DNA of 63,827 bases from GCA-2686265 sp036010965 (GTDB taxonomy: Bacteria > Planctomycetota > UBA1135 > GCA-002686595): assembly GCA_036010965.1 (NCBI GenBank), contig DASCMO010000110.1, positions 1 to 63,827 of the forward strand, given 5' to 3'. Of this stretch, positions 16,330-23,333 are shown in pieces. How positions within the stretch are numbered: position 1 is the stretch's first letter; the number at the start of each line of letters is the position of its first letter. Under the pieces are notes generated by a model. That model did no database searches, was not told the origin of the DNA, and worked only from the letters and a program-made list of their open reading frames with translations. The translations under genes and the position numbers were made by a program.

Positions 16330-16971
16330 TCAGAGCAGCCGCTTCCCTACCACGTCAAGAGCCTCGATCACGGCAGCGGCGCATGGACTAACGGCATACT
16401 CCTCCGCGAGCAGGGACCAGGTCTCCTTGTCCTTGCGCACTCCATCCGGCCAGGGCAAGCGCGCGCGCAGCAAACCCTCGCGCGTGTACCCCAACTTGCG
16501 CGGGATGGCAGCGCTGCGCTCATTGCGCGGGTCGCAGTTGATCTCGATGAACTCGACGCGCTCTAGCTCGAAGCCGACACGCGTCAGCGCCGCCGTGGAC
16601 TCCGTCGCGATCCCCTCTCCCTCGCGATCGACGCGCACCCAGTAGCCGATCTCAATCCCTCCCGGCCCGCAGCGCGGGTGCAGGCCGCAGCCCCCCACCA
16701 GCTCGCCGGACACGCGCTCGAAGATCCCGAACACGAACTCCTGCCCCAGATCGAAGCGTCCCCGAAAGCCGCGGATGAGCTGCACCTTGTGGGAGACGTC
16801 CTGCGGCTCATCGATGGCCCAGGGCATCCAGGGCAGTAGGTGCCCCCGGCTCTTCGCCACCGCGGCCTGCAGGCACTCGGCGTCAGCTGGCTCGTAGCAG
16901 CGGACCGTCAGGCGCTCGGTCTCGATGCGGTAGGCGGGGGAGGGATCGCGGGCAGACTGCGGGGAGACCAT
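16330..16971 (-). CDS. GNAT acetyltransferase, RimJ/RimL-like
   Basis: 213 residues from ATG 16971. It shows the order of the RimJ/RimL branch: IETERLTVRCYEPADAE at the N-terminus, GGCGLHPR strand, GIEIGYWV, a GIATES acetyl-CoA loop (variant of GxGxA/G) and the NERSAAIPRKLGYTREG helix. Likely transfers acetyl to an N-terminal amine or small molecule. A TACCAT box ends 9 nt before the start. The upstream gene on this strand (17022-19511) ends 50 bp away, so it could also be read through. Substrate unknown. Confidence 0.85.
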   Translation of the reverse strand: MVSPQSARDPSPAYRIETERLTVRCYEPADAECLQAAVAKSRGHLLPWMPWAIDEPQDVSHKVQLIRGFRGRFDLGQEFVFGIFERVSGELVGGCGLHPRCGPGGIEIGYWVRVDREGEGIATESTAALTRVGFELERVEFIEINCDPRNERSAAIPRKLGYTREGLLRARLPWPDGVRKDKETWSLLAEEYAVSPCAAAVIEALDVVGKRLL

Positions 16972-16980
16972 GGCGGACCC

Positions 16981-16986
16981 ATGGTA
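16981..16986 (-). promoter_or_regulatory. TACCAT -10-like hexamer
   Basis: Minus-strand TACCAT ends 9 nt before ATG 16971; part of the recurrent TAnnnT pattern. Confidence 0.35.
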
Positions 16987-17021
16987 GTCCGCAGTAAGCG
17001 CGCAGTGGGGCCCGGTCGGGC

Positions 17022-19511
17022 TCAGGGACAGATCTCCACCTCGAGGGCGTCGGAAAAGTTGAAGTTGGCGCCTCCCGCCGCGGGGTCGCGATACCAGAAC
17101 TGGATGTACCAGATGTCCCCGTCGATCCACTGGCCGTTGCCGGAGACTCCGATCGGGGGAGCGCCCCAGTCGAGGGTGTACTGGACGTCGCCAAAGAAGT
17201 CCATCGAGACAACCGGCAGGCGGTAGGTCCCCAGGAACCCCGAGCCGATGCAGCGCACGCCGTTGCCGAAGGGAAGCGCGATCTCCTCCGGACCGTAGTA
17301 GAAGATCCCGAGCTGGCCGGGGGGGCCGCCGAAGCCCATCAGCGTGAAGTCGCCACCGCTGACGCTCGGCGCGCCGCTGTAGCTCAGGACCATGCCGCCG
17401 CCCACAGAGTTGGGTGTGGTCACGCAGACATTGGTCGGCGTGCAGGGCCCGCCCGCGCTCCCGAAGCTGACCTCGGCGATGTGCGTGCCCCAGATGTTGG
17501 AGGCGTGGGCGTACTCCTGGATCGTCCACAGGCGAGCGCCGTCGGGATCCGCCGAGGAGAGGCTGTAGTCGCCCCAGCGGTTGCGACCGTAGCCGTCGAT
17601 GTTGTTCTGGGCGGCCTGACCGGCGCGGAACTCCACGGGCAAGGCCATCTCGCCCGAAGCATCACTCGGAACGCGACCGGTGTAGAAGGCGCCGGCAAAG
17701 ACACCCGCATGTGAGCCTGAGCACCCCAGCACCACCTCACCGAAGGCGTTCACCGCGATCCCGGGGAAGAAGTAGTGGTAGGTCGAGTCGCTCACGGTCC
17801 CGCTCTGGACGAGGGACAGGCTGGTGGGCGCGATCTCGTACCAGCGACAGGCCGCGCGACCCGACTGGTTGATCGTGTGAGCGGTCCAGATCGAACCGTC
17901 GCGATAGACGGCGTTCATGAGCCGATCGTCCACGGTGTTGAGCGCCGTGGAGCTGCCCAGGGCGGGAGCGTTGGGCGGGTCGGGGTGGGAGCCGACCGTG
18001 ACGTAGCCCAGGGTCACCAGGCTCGGGCTGGTCATGGGCGGGTTCACGCGCCGCACGCGGATACGGTTGCTGGAGTTCGTCGATACCACGTAAGCACCCG
18101 CCGCCGAGCCGTAGGTCATGCAAGGCTGGATCGCACCCTCCAGGGACAGGCCGTTGAAGGCCGTCACCGTGCCCAGGCTCGGGCTGGGAGCGATCAGAGG
18201 CGCCTTGTCCACCGCCCACAGGGTCATGTTCGAGCAGCCGACCATGTAGGCACCGACGTAGATCCCGTTCGCGTCGACCCCGAGGGTCGGGTAGTCCGGC
18301 CAGCAGCCCCCCGAGAAGGTGAAGCTGGTCTTGAACCACGAACCCATCGCATTGCTCGAGAGGGAGACCGCCAGGAAGATCTGGTCGTCGAAGTCGGTCA
18401 CCATGACGATCCAGCGGCCGCTGCTCTCGTCGTAGAGAACGCGCGGGTCGCCGTTCGATCCCGGCAGGAACGAACCCAGGTTCATGCCGCTCAGCTTCGC
18501 GCCGGAGGACTTGTCGTAGACCGCGAAGACGCGGTTGATCACCTCGACGAAGTGGTCCGGGCCGACCGCACCGCAGGTGTCCGGCGGGTAGGTGGAGGAG
18601 TTGTGCTCGTTGCGCCGGATGCCCACGAAGTCGGAGAGCAGGGCGGGCAGGGTGCCCGTCCCGCCGAGCCATCCACCGCCCGCACCGGGCGCATTGCTTT
18701 CCTGCGATTCCGATTCACTGCGCGGCGGCTTGACGGGCGCGTGCACGCCTTGCTCGTAGGGGCCGTCCCCTTCCTCCCAGCCAAGGCCGAAGTAGTCCGA
18801 ACCCGAGAGCTTCGAGCGGTAGGCGAGGTCCTCGAAGCCGATAATGGCCAGGGTGCGCGTTCCCGCGACAACCCTCGTGAAGGCCAGATCGTCGAGGGTG
18901 TAGAACGCCGAGCCATTCCAGGCCGCGCGTGCCTCGAACACGACGCGATCGATCCGCAAGAGGTCGATGGCCATCCACGCGGGCGCGCGACCAATCTCGG
19001 TGAACCACTCGGTCGCGCCGACCTCGATCCCGTCGCGGTAGGCGATGGCGCGCAGGGCCGGAGGCCAGACGCCCATGTCGGCCTGCCCGCCGACCCACAC
19101 CCCGTGCAGGTCCACCGGCGCGCGGAAGTCGATCCCCATGCGCAGATCGCCCCACTTGTTGGAGATGTTCTTGCTGCCCGTGCGCGGAGCGGTGGTCGCG
19201 CCGCGCGACGGCACGTTCCATACGCCGGGCATGCCCCTGCGCGCCTTGGGGTTAGTAGGCGCGTCGGCCGGTCGGGCGAGGTCGCGCGCGACGGCCTGCT
19301 CCATTGACTCGATGACGCCCTCGCCGTGGGTCGCGGGGTCCAGGCGCTCGCCCGGGTGAACCTCTACCTCATCCAGGAGGGCCGAGCCCAGATCCCCGAG
19401 GCCTCCAGCGGGCGCCGCTGCGAGGTCCTGACCCTGGGCCGTGGAAGTGGCGGTCGCCAGAGCGGCCAGGAACAGGGGAGCGAACGAATGAACGATGCGC
19501 TGTCGTGCCAT
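17022..19511 (-). CDS. Large secreted beta-propeller-like protein with shared C-terminal module
   Basis: 829 residues from ATG 19511, which puts a signal peptide (MARQRIVHSFAPLFLAALA, then TSTAQG) at the N-terminus; the 37-residue extension does not. The N-terminal quarter holds a jelly-roll-like domain (FRAPVDLHGVWVGG...FYTLDDLAF). The middle (about 240-690) has repeated Trp/Asp strands such as CGAVGPDHFVEVINRVFAVYD, YDESSGRWIVMVTDF and WGDYSLSSADPDG, typical of secreted sialidase-like propellers without catalytic certainty. From about residue 700 (VCVTTPNSVGGG) the shared C-terminal module follows, ending IQFWYRDPAAGGANFNFSDALE. Extracellular; no enzymatic function assigned. Confidence 0.85.
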   Translation of the reverse strand: MARQRIVHSFAPLFLAALATATSTAQGQDLAAAPAGGLGDLGSALLDEVEVHPGERLDPATHGEGVIESMEQAVARDLARPADAPTNPKARRGMPGVWNVPSRGATTAPRTGSKNISNKWGDLRMGIDFRAPVDLHGVWVGGQADMGVWPPALRAIAYRDGIEVGATEWFTEIGRAPAWMAIDLLRIDRVVFEARAAWNGSAFYTLDDLAFTRVVAGTRTLAIIGFEDLAYRSKLSGSDYFGLGWEEGDGPYEQGVHAPVKPPRSESESQESNAPGAGGGWLGGTGTLPALLSDFVGIRRNEHNSSTYPPDTCGAVGPDHFVEVINRVFAVYDKSSGAKLSGMNLGSFLPGSNGDPRVLYDESSGRWIVMVTDFDDQIFLAVSLSSNAMGSWFKTSFTFSGGCWPDYPTLGVDANGIYVGAYMVGCSNMTLWAVDKAPLIAPSPSLGTVTAFNGLSLEGAIQPCMTYGSAAGAYVVSTNSSNRIRVRRVNPPMTSPSLVTLGYVTVGSHPDPPNAPALGSSTALNTVDDRLMNAVYRDGSIWTAHTINQSGRAACRWYEIAPTSLSLVQSGTVSDSTYHYFFPGIAVNAFGEVVLGCSGSHAGVFAGAFYTGRVPSDASGEMALPVEFRAGQAAQNNIDGYGRNRWGDYSLSSADPDGARLWTIQEYAHASNIWGTHIAEVSFGSAGGPCTPTNVCVTTPNSVGGGMVLSYSGAPSVSGGDFTLMGFGGPPGQLGIFYYGPEEIALPFGNGVRCIGSGFLGTYRLPVVSMDFFGDVQYTLDWGAPPIGVSGNGQWIDGDIWYIQFWYRDPAAGGANFNFSDALEVEICP

Positions 19512-19927
19512 GTTGGACCAGGTGTGGGGTTGGAGAACGGGCGACATCGCCCGGAGATGCCCGCTGTCAATGGGTTGGATGGTCGATGGGATCTGTCGGT
19601 TCCCACGATCTCGGCGATTCACGGTTTTCTAGCTCCCTCATGGACCAAGATCTGGGGACTTCGAACCTCACGATACCGGCTTATCCTCCAGAGCGCCCGC
19701 TCTCGGCTGGGTAAGGGTCCCGGTCGGGCGCGCGCCTGCTCCTACTCCCTCACCACGAACGCGTCGCTGGAATCCCCTCGTTTCGCCGCTTACGCACCTC
19801 TCGGGGGGCGCCGGGAGGGCCTCCCACGCCCCCGCCCATGCGCCCCGCGCCCGCGCCCGCGGCCACGAATTGCACGCGACTCCCCCGCGCCCACCTACGG
19901 CCCAGTCGCTACAATCGCTTCGCAGCG

Positions 19928-19954
19928 CCCCGCCATCCGCCGCGGCGGGGTTTT
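19928..19954 (+). terminator. Terminator-like hairpin without an upstream ORF
   Basis: CCCCGCC (19928-19934) pairs with GGCGGGG (19944-19950) and is followed by TTTTGTT. No plus-strand gene lies upstream in this intergenic region, so it may end a small RNA or work as an attenuator in the leader of the AAA gene. Confidence 0.5.
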
Positions 19955-19955
19955 G

Positions 19956-19968
19956 TTGCACCGTGCAA
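19956..19968. promoter_or_regulatory. Perfect 13-bp palindrome, candidate operator
   Basis: TTGCAC-C-GTGCAA lies 37 bp before ATG 20006 and right after the terminator-like hairpin. The symmetry suggests a dimeric regulator site. Confidence 0.4.
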
Positions 19969-20005
19969 TCATCCTCCGTCCGCCGCCGGCCCTGGGAGCG
20001 GAACT

Positions 20006-21739
20006 ATGTTCTTCGATGCGAATCCCGGCAACGCCCTGGGTTGCCGGACCAACGCCCACCGTCACGGTTGGGATGGAAACATCTGCGATGACGCCGCTTC
20101 CTGGAAGTGCGGCATCGACCAGGAATTCCGCGAGAGGTACTGCGTCAACGGCACCCCTCGCTGCTTCCACCTGCACATCTTCGATCCCCAGGAGCCTTGC
20201 CTGGTGATCCCCGACAGCGGCGTGGGCTGGATCCTGCGCCGCGACCCTCACGCCCTGGACGACCAGATCCTCCTGGTGTGGGCGCCGGAGGCCGAGGACC
20301 CCAACGGCATCGTGGAGGGCAAGGGCGCCGTCTCGGTCATGGCGGGCGCCTACCGCGTCAGCAAGGTCGAGCACGTCGAGCACCGCAACCACGTTGAGTG
20401 GCGGATCCATCCGCACGAAGACGGGTGGGCCTTCATGGGCCCTCTCAGCATCCCATCGCCGCGCTTCATCCATCTCGACGGGCCGTACATCAAGCAGATC
20501 GACGGACCGTCCGTGGACCAGGTCTTCGCCGCCGCCCTGAGCGAGGAGATCGAGGAGGAGTACTGGGACGCGGACGACAGGAAGCGGCTGGAGCACTTCG
20601 CCGAGCATCTCGATGAGTGGCTCGCCGTGGCCGGCGAGCGCCTGAAGAAGATCCGCGCGAGCGCTCCCCAGGGCGCGCGCGAGAAGGCGTCGAGGGCCGC
20701 TGACGGCGCGCAGCACTCGCGCTTCGTGCGCACCTCGCAAGCTCCACGGTTCGACCCTCCCTCCCAGCCCGATCCGCTCGTAGAGGCCAGTTGCAAGGAA
20801 TCGATCGCCGCCACCTACGGCGCCGAGACCCTGACCGCCCTGGAAGTGGGTTCGATCACGCGCTCCCTGGTGATCCTGACCGGGGCGGCGGGAGGCGGCA
20901 AGTGTCGCCTGGCCCTGAGTCTGATCGATGATCCAGAGCGAGAGCGCACCCTGATCGTTCCCGTCTCCCCCACATGGCGCGGGCGCGAGGACCTGCTCGG
21001 GCGTCCGAACGCCTCCGGCGACCTCTTCGAACCGACGGCCCTGACCGGCTTCTTGCGCCGAGCGCAGGGGGCCTGGGATTCCGGCGACGCCCGCCCGTGG
21101 GTGGTGATCTTCGAGGCTCTCGATCTGGGCATGCCCGGACACTGGCTGAACGAGCTGCTCACGCGCGCGGAGTACGCGCCCGGCGAGCGCGCCGACCGCA
21201 CGATCGACCTTGGCGGCCAGGCCGTGCGCGGCTGGGACCGCAAGGCCGGCAGCGGACTGTTCCTTTCGCCCGCCGTGCGCTTCGTGGCGACCCTTGAGAC
21301 CGACCCGGCCGAGGGCGAACTCTCGACGCGCCTCCTCGACCGGGCGGCCGTCGTGCACCTGTCCATCGACCCTCGCGCTGCGCTTGAGCGCAGCGGCGTC
21401 GAGCTCGATCCCGAGCAGGCCGATGCGGTCTCCGCCCTCGGTGTCGCCGCCGGCGCCCGGGGCGCGCGCTTCTCCCTGCGCCAGGCGCGCTCCCTGAGGG
21501 CCTGCCTCGACCGGCTCTCCGACCTGGACCTCGACTCGTGGGGAGCTCTGGACCTGGTCTTGCGCCAGGAGGTGCTCTCGAAGGTCACCCTCAAGGCGGC
21601 CGATCCGGCCGATCAGGGCGTGCAGCAGGCCCTCTCGGAGTGGAGCGAGGGACCCGGCCGCAGGCTGAGCGCGTGCCGCGGCGCGATCTCCGCCTGGATC
21701 GAGCAGCTCGAGAGCGGCCGAGACGTGCGCCTGAGCTGA
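20006..21739 (+). CDS. McrB-like AAA+ protein with Cys-rich N-terminus and degenerate ATPase motifs
   Basis: 577 residues from ATG 20006 (GGGAGCGG upstream). The N-terminus carries a compact Cys/His pattern, C13-RTNAHRHGWDGNI-C27 plus C35, C46 and C53, probably a metal site. A mixed alpha/beta region follows to about 230. The C-terminal half matches the McrB-type AAA module: IVPVSPTWRGREDLLGRPN (about 317-335), LTGFLRRA, then WVVIFEALDLG. Walker A reads GAAGGGKC (293-300), with Cys where Ser/Thr is expected. Walker B reads VVIFEALDL, where the family has LDEMNL. ATP hydrolysis is therefore doubtful. No McrC partner is present. Possibly defence-related or a pseudo-ATPase scaffold. Confidence 0.78.
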   Translation: MFFDANPGNALGCRTNAHRHGWDGNICDDAASWKCGIDQEFRERYCVNGTPRCFHLHIFDPQEPCLVIPDSGVGWILRRDPHALDDQILLVWAPEAEDPNGIVEGKGAVSVMAGAYRVSKVEHVEHRNHVEWRIHPHEDGWAFMGPLSIPSPRFIHLDGPYIKQIDGPSVDQVFAAALSEEIEEEYWDADDRKRLEHFAEHLDEWLAVAGERLKKIRASAPQGAREKASRAADGAQHSRFVRTSQAPRFDPPSQPDPLVEASCKESIAATYGAETLTALEVGSITRSLVILTGAAGGGKCRLALSLIDDPERERTLIVPVSPTWRGREDLLGRPNASGDLFEPTALTGFLRRAQGAWDSGDARPWVVIFEALDLGMPGHWLNELLTRAEYAPGERADRTIDLGGQAVRGWDRKAGSGLFLSPAVRFVATLETDPAEGELSTRLLDRAAVVHLSIDPRAALERSGVELDPEQADAVSALGVAAGARGARFSLRQARSLRACLDRLSDLDLDSWGALDLVLRQEVLSKVTLKAADPADQGVQQALSEWSEGPGRRLSACRGAISAWIEQLESGRDVRLS

Positions 21740-21747
21740 GCGGCAAG

Positions 21748-21774
21748 ACCCGCCACGCGAGAGCGGCGGCGGGT
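21748..21774 (+). terminator. Weak hairpin after AAA gene
   Basis: ACCCGCC (21748-21754) pairs with GGCGGGT (21768-21774) across a 13-nt loop, 8 bp past the stop, followed only by GTTG. A weak terminator candidate. Confidence 0.3.
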
Positions 21775-21856
21775 GTTGAGCGCGAAACGGCAGGGAGGGG
21801 TGGGCCGACGCCAAGGGGGAGATAGAATCCGGCCCTCCCCGCTGGGGATGCGGACG

Positions 21857-22507
21857 ATGGCGACGACTACTGAAGAGAACACGGTCCTCTGCTCCGGGTG
21901 CGGCGCGAAGATTCCGCGCACAGTCTCCATCTGCCCCTACTGCGTGACGCCGACGCAGGTCGCGAGCGCTGCGACCGATGTGGACGACGCGACGCGCGAG
22001 CGGCTGGTTCGCATGGAGGAGAAGGAGGAATACGGCCTGGCGATGCAGTGGACGCCACCCGAGGGGGATGCGTTCCGCCAGACGGTACACCGGGCACGAC
22101 GCGGGCGCATGCAGCTGGCGGCCGCGGGCCTGATCGGCCTGGCCTGGCCCATGCTGGGCGATGGTCCCGGGGCGTGGCTCCACACGCCGCTCGTGATCGT
22201 CCCCTTGGGTCTGATCGGGCTCGGATTGTGGAATCTCCTGACCGCCCGCAAGGTACGCGCCGCCCTCACACGCCACGAACTCGTCCGACGCGCGGCGCGG
22301 ATCGCCAGTCGTCGCAGCGAGACGACCGTCCACCGTCAGCACGGTCAGACGACCTACTTCTTCCGGATTCAGTTCGCCGACGGGACCTCGGACGAATTCG
22401 CCTCCCCCGGTCGCGGGGCCACACACGAGCCCCTGACCGACGGCATCACGGGCATCGCCTACACGCGCGGGCAGCGCTTGCTGGCCTTCGAGCGAATCCG
22501 CGTCTGA
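21857..22507 (+). CDS. Zinc-ribbon membrane protein, DUF3592-like
   Basis: 216 residues from ATG 21857; an in-frame ATG at 21848 is equally possible. A zinc ribbon (C12-x2-C15 ... C26-x2-C29) opens the protein. A charged helix and two adjacent hydrophobic segments (about 90-135) follow. The C-terminal domain has the strand pattern of DUF3592 proteins (TTYFFRIQFADGTSDEF). It is probably an inner-membrane protein with both ends in the cytosol. Function unknown. It lies 13 bp before the SMUG1 gene and is probably co-transcribed with it. Confidence 0.75.
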   Translation: MATTTEENTVLCSGCGAKIPRTVSICPYCVTPTQVASAATDVDDATRERLVRMEEKEEYGLAMQWTPPEGDAFRQTVHRARRGRMQLAAAGLIGLAWPMLGDGPGAWLHTPLVIVPLGLIGLGLWNLLTARKVRAALTRHELVRRAARIASRRSETTVHRQHGQTTYFFRIQFADGTSDEFASPGRGATHEPLTDGITGIAYTRGQRLLAFERIRV

Positions 22508-22520
22508 GAACCGGCTGCTC

Positions 22521-23261
22521 GTGGCCGTTCGCTCCCCCGTTCCCGAGGCCGTGCGCACGAGCCGTGCCCTCTCGCGGGCGGTGGACGGACTGCGCTTCGA
22601 CCTGCCGGTGACCCATGTCTACAACCCGCTGCGCTACGCACGGGCCAGCCACGAAGAGTACCTGCGGCGTTTCGCCAGGCCCGGCTGCGAGGCCCTACTG
22701 CTCGGCATGAACCCCGGGCCGTGGGGCATGGCGCAGACCGGCGTGCCCTTCGGCGAGGTCGCCTACGTGCGCGACTGGCTGGGGATCAGCGCACCCGTGG
22801 AGCGGCCCGCGCGGGAGCATCCGGCTCGTCCAGTACAGGGCTTCGAGTGCGAGCGCAGCGAGGTCAGCGGCGCTCGCCTGTGGGGCTGGGCGCGGACGCG
22901 CTTCGACACCCCCGAGGCGTTCTTCGCGCGCTTCTTCATCTGGAACTACTGCCCTCTGGCCTTCCTCGAGGAGAGCGGCCGCAACCGCACGCCGAACAAG
23001 CTCCCCGTGGGGGAGCGCGAGCCCCTCTTCGCCGCCTGCGACCGGGCACTCTCGCGCATCGTGGCCCACCTCGCGCCGCGCATCGTGATCGGCGTCGGCC
23101 GCTTCGCCACCGACCAGGCGGCGCGTGTGCTGGAGGGCACCGGCGTGGAAGTGGGGACGATCCTGCACCCCAGCCCCGCGAGCCCGATCGCCAACCGCGG
23201 CTGGGCCCCGCAGGTCGAGCGCCAGCTCGCAGCCCTGGGAATCGGCGGCCTGGGCACCTGA
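22521..23261 (+). CDS. Single-strand-selective uracil-DNA glycosylase, SMUG1-type
   Basis: 246 residues from GTG 22521. The active-site motif GMNPGPWGMAQTGVPFGE (62-79) is almost identical to the SMUG1 signature and holds the catalytic Asn64. The second motif is HPSPASP near the C-terminus, and NYCPLAFLEESGRN is also characteristic. The enzyme excises uracil and oxidised pyrimidines from DNA at the start of base-excision repair. SMUG1 is mainly an animal family with a scattered bacterial distribution that includes planctomycetes, so its presence is consistent with the phylum. The GTG start lies 13 bp after the zinc-ribbon gene. Confidence 0.93.
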   Translation: MAVRSPVPEAVRTSRALSRAVDGLRFDLPVTHVYNPLRYARASHEEYLRRFARPGCEALLLGMNPGPWGMAQTGVPFGEVAYVRDWLGISAPVERPAREHPARPVQGFECERSEVSGARLWGWARTRFDTPEAFFARFFIWNYCPLAFLEESGRNRTPNKLPVGEREPLFAACDRALSRIVAHLAPRIVIGVGRFATDQAARVLEGTGVEVGTILHPSPASPIANRGWAPQVERQLAALGIGGLGT

Positions 23262-23316
23262 GCCCCGGGCGCTCCCGCTGGGCCTCGAAAGGTCTGGCCT
23301 GCGAGCCGTGCCGGTG

Positions 23317-23322
23317 TAGGTT
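23317..23322 (+). promoter_or_regulatory. TAGGTT -10-like hexamer
   Basis: TAGGTT ends 11 nt before ATG 23334; part of the recurrent TAnnnT pattern. Confidence 0.35.
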
Positions 23323-23333
23323 TGGGTGGCTCG

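Larger units (their letters stand above)
19512..20005. other. Divergent intergenic region with hairpin and palindrome
   Basis: 494 bp with no convincing ORF. It contains a TACAAT box (19910-19915), a terminator-like hairpin followed by TTTT (19928-19954) and a perfect TTGCAC-C-GTGCAA palindrome (19956-19968), all on the side of the AAA gene. A half-site TTGCAC occurs at 19870-19875. No promoter is obvious for the leftward secreted-protein gene. Confidence 0.6.

Noticed and set aside
20006..22507. A McrBC restriction system
   Set aside because: Only an McrB-like AAA protein is present; the next gene is a zinc-ribbon membrane protein, not a McrC nuclease, and the Walker motifs are altered.
19895..22558. 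887-residue minus-strand open frame
   Set aside because: Antisense to the AAA and zinc-ribbon genes, with compositionally biased translation and no domain; a shadow frame.
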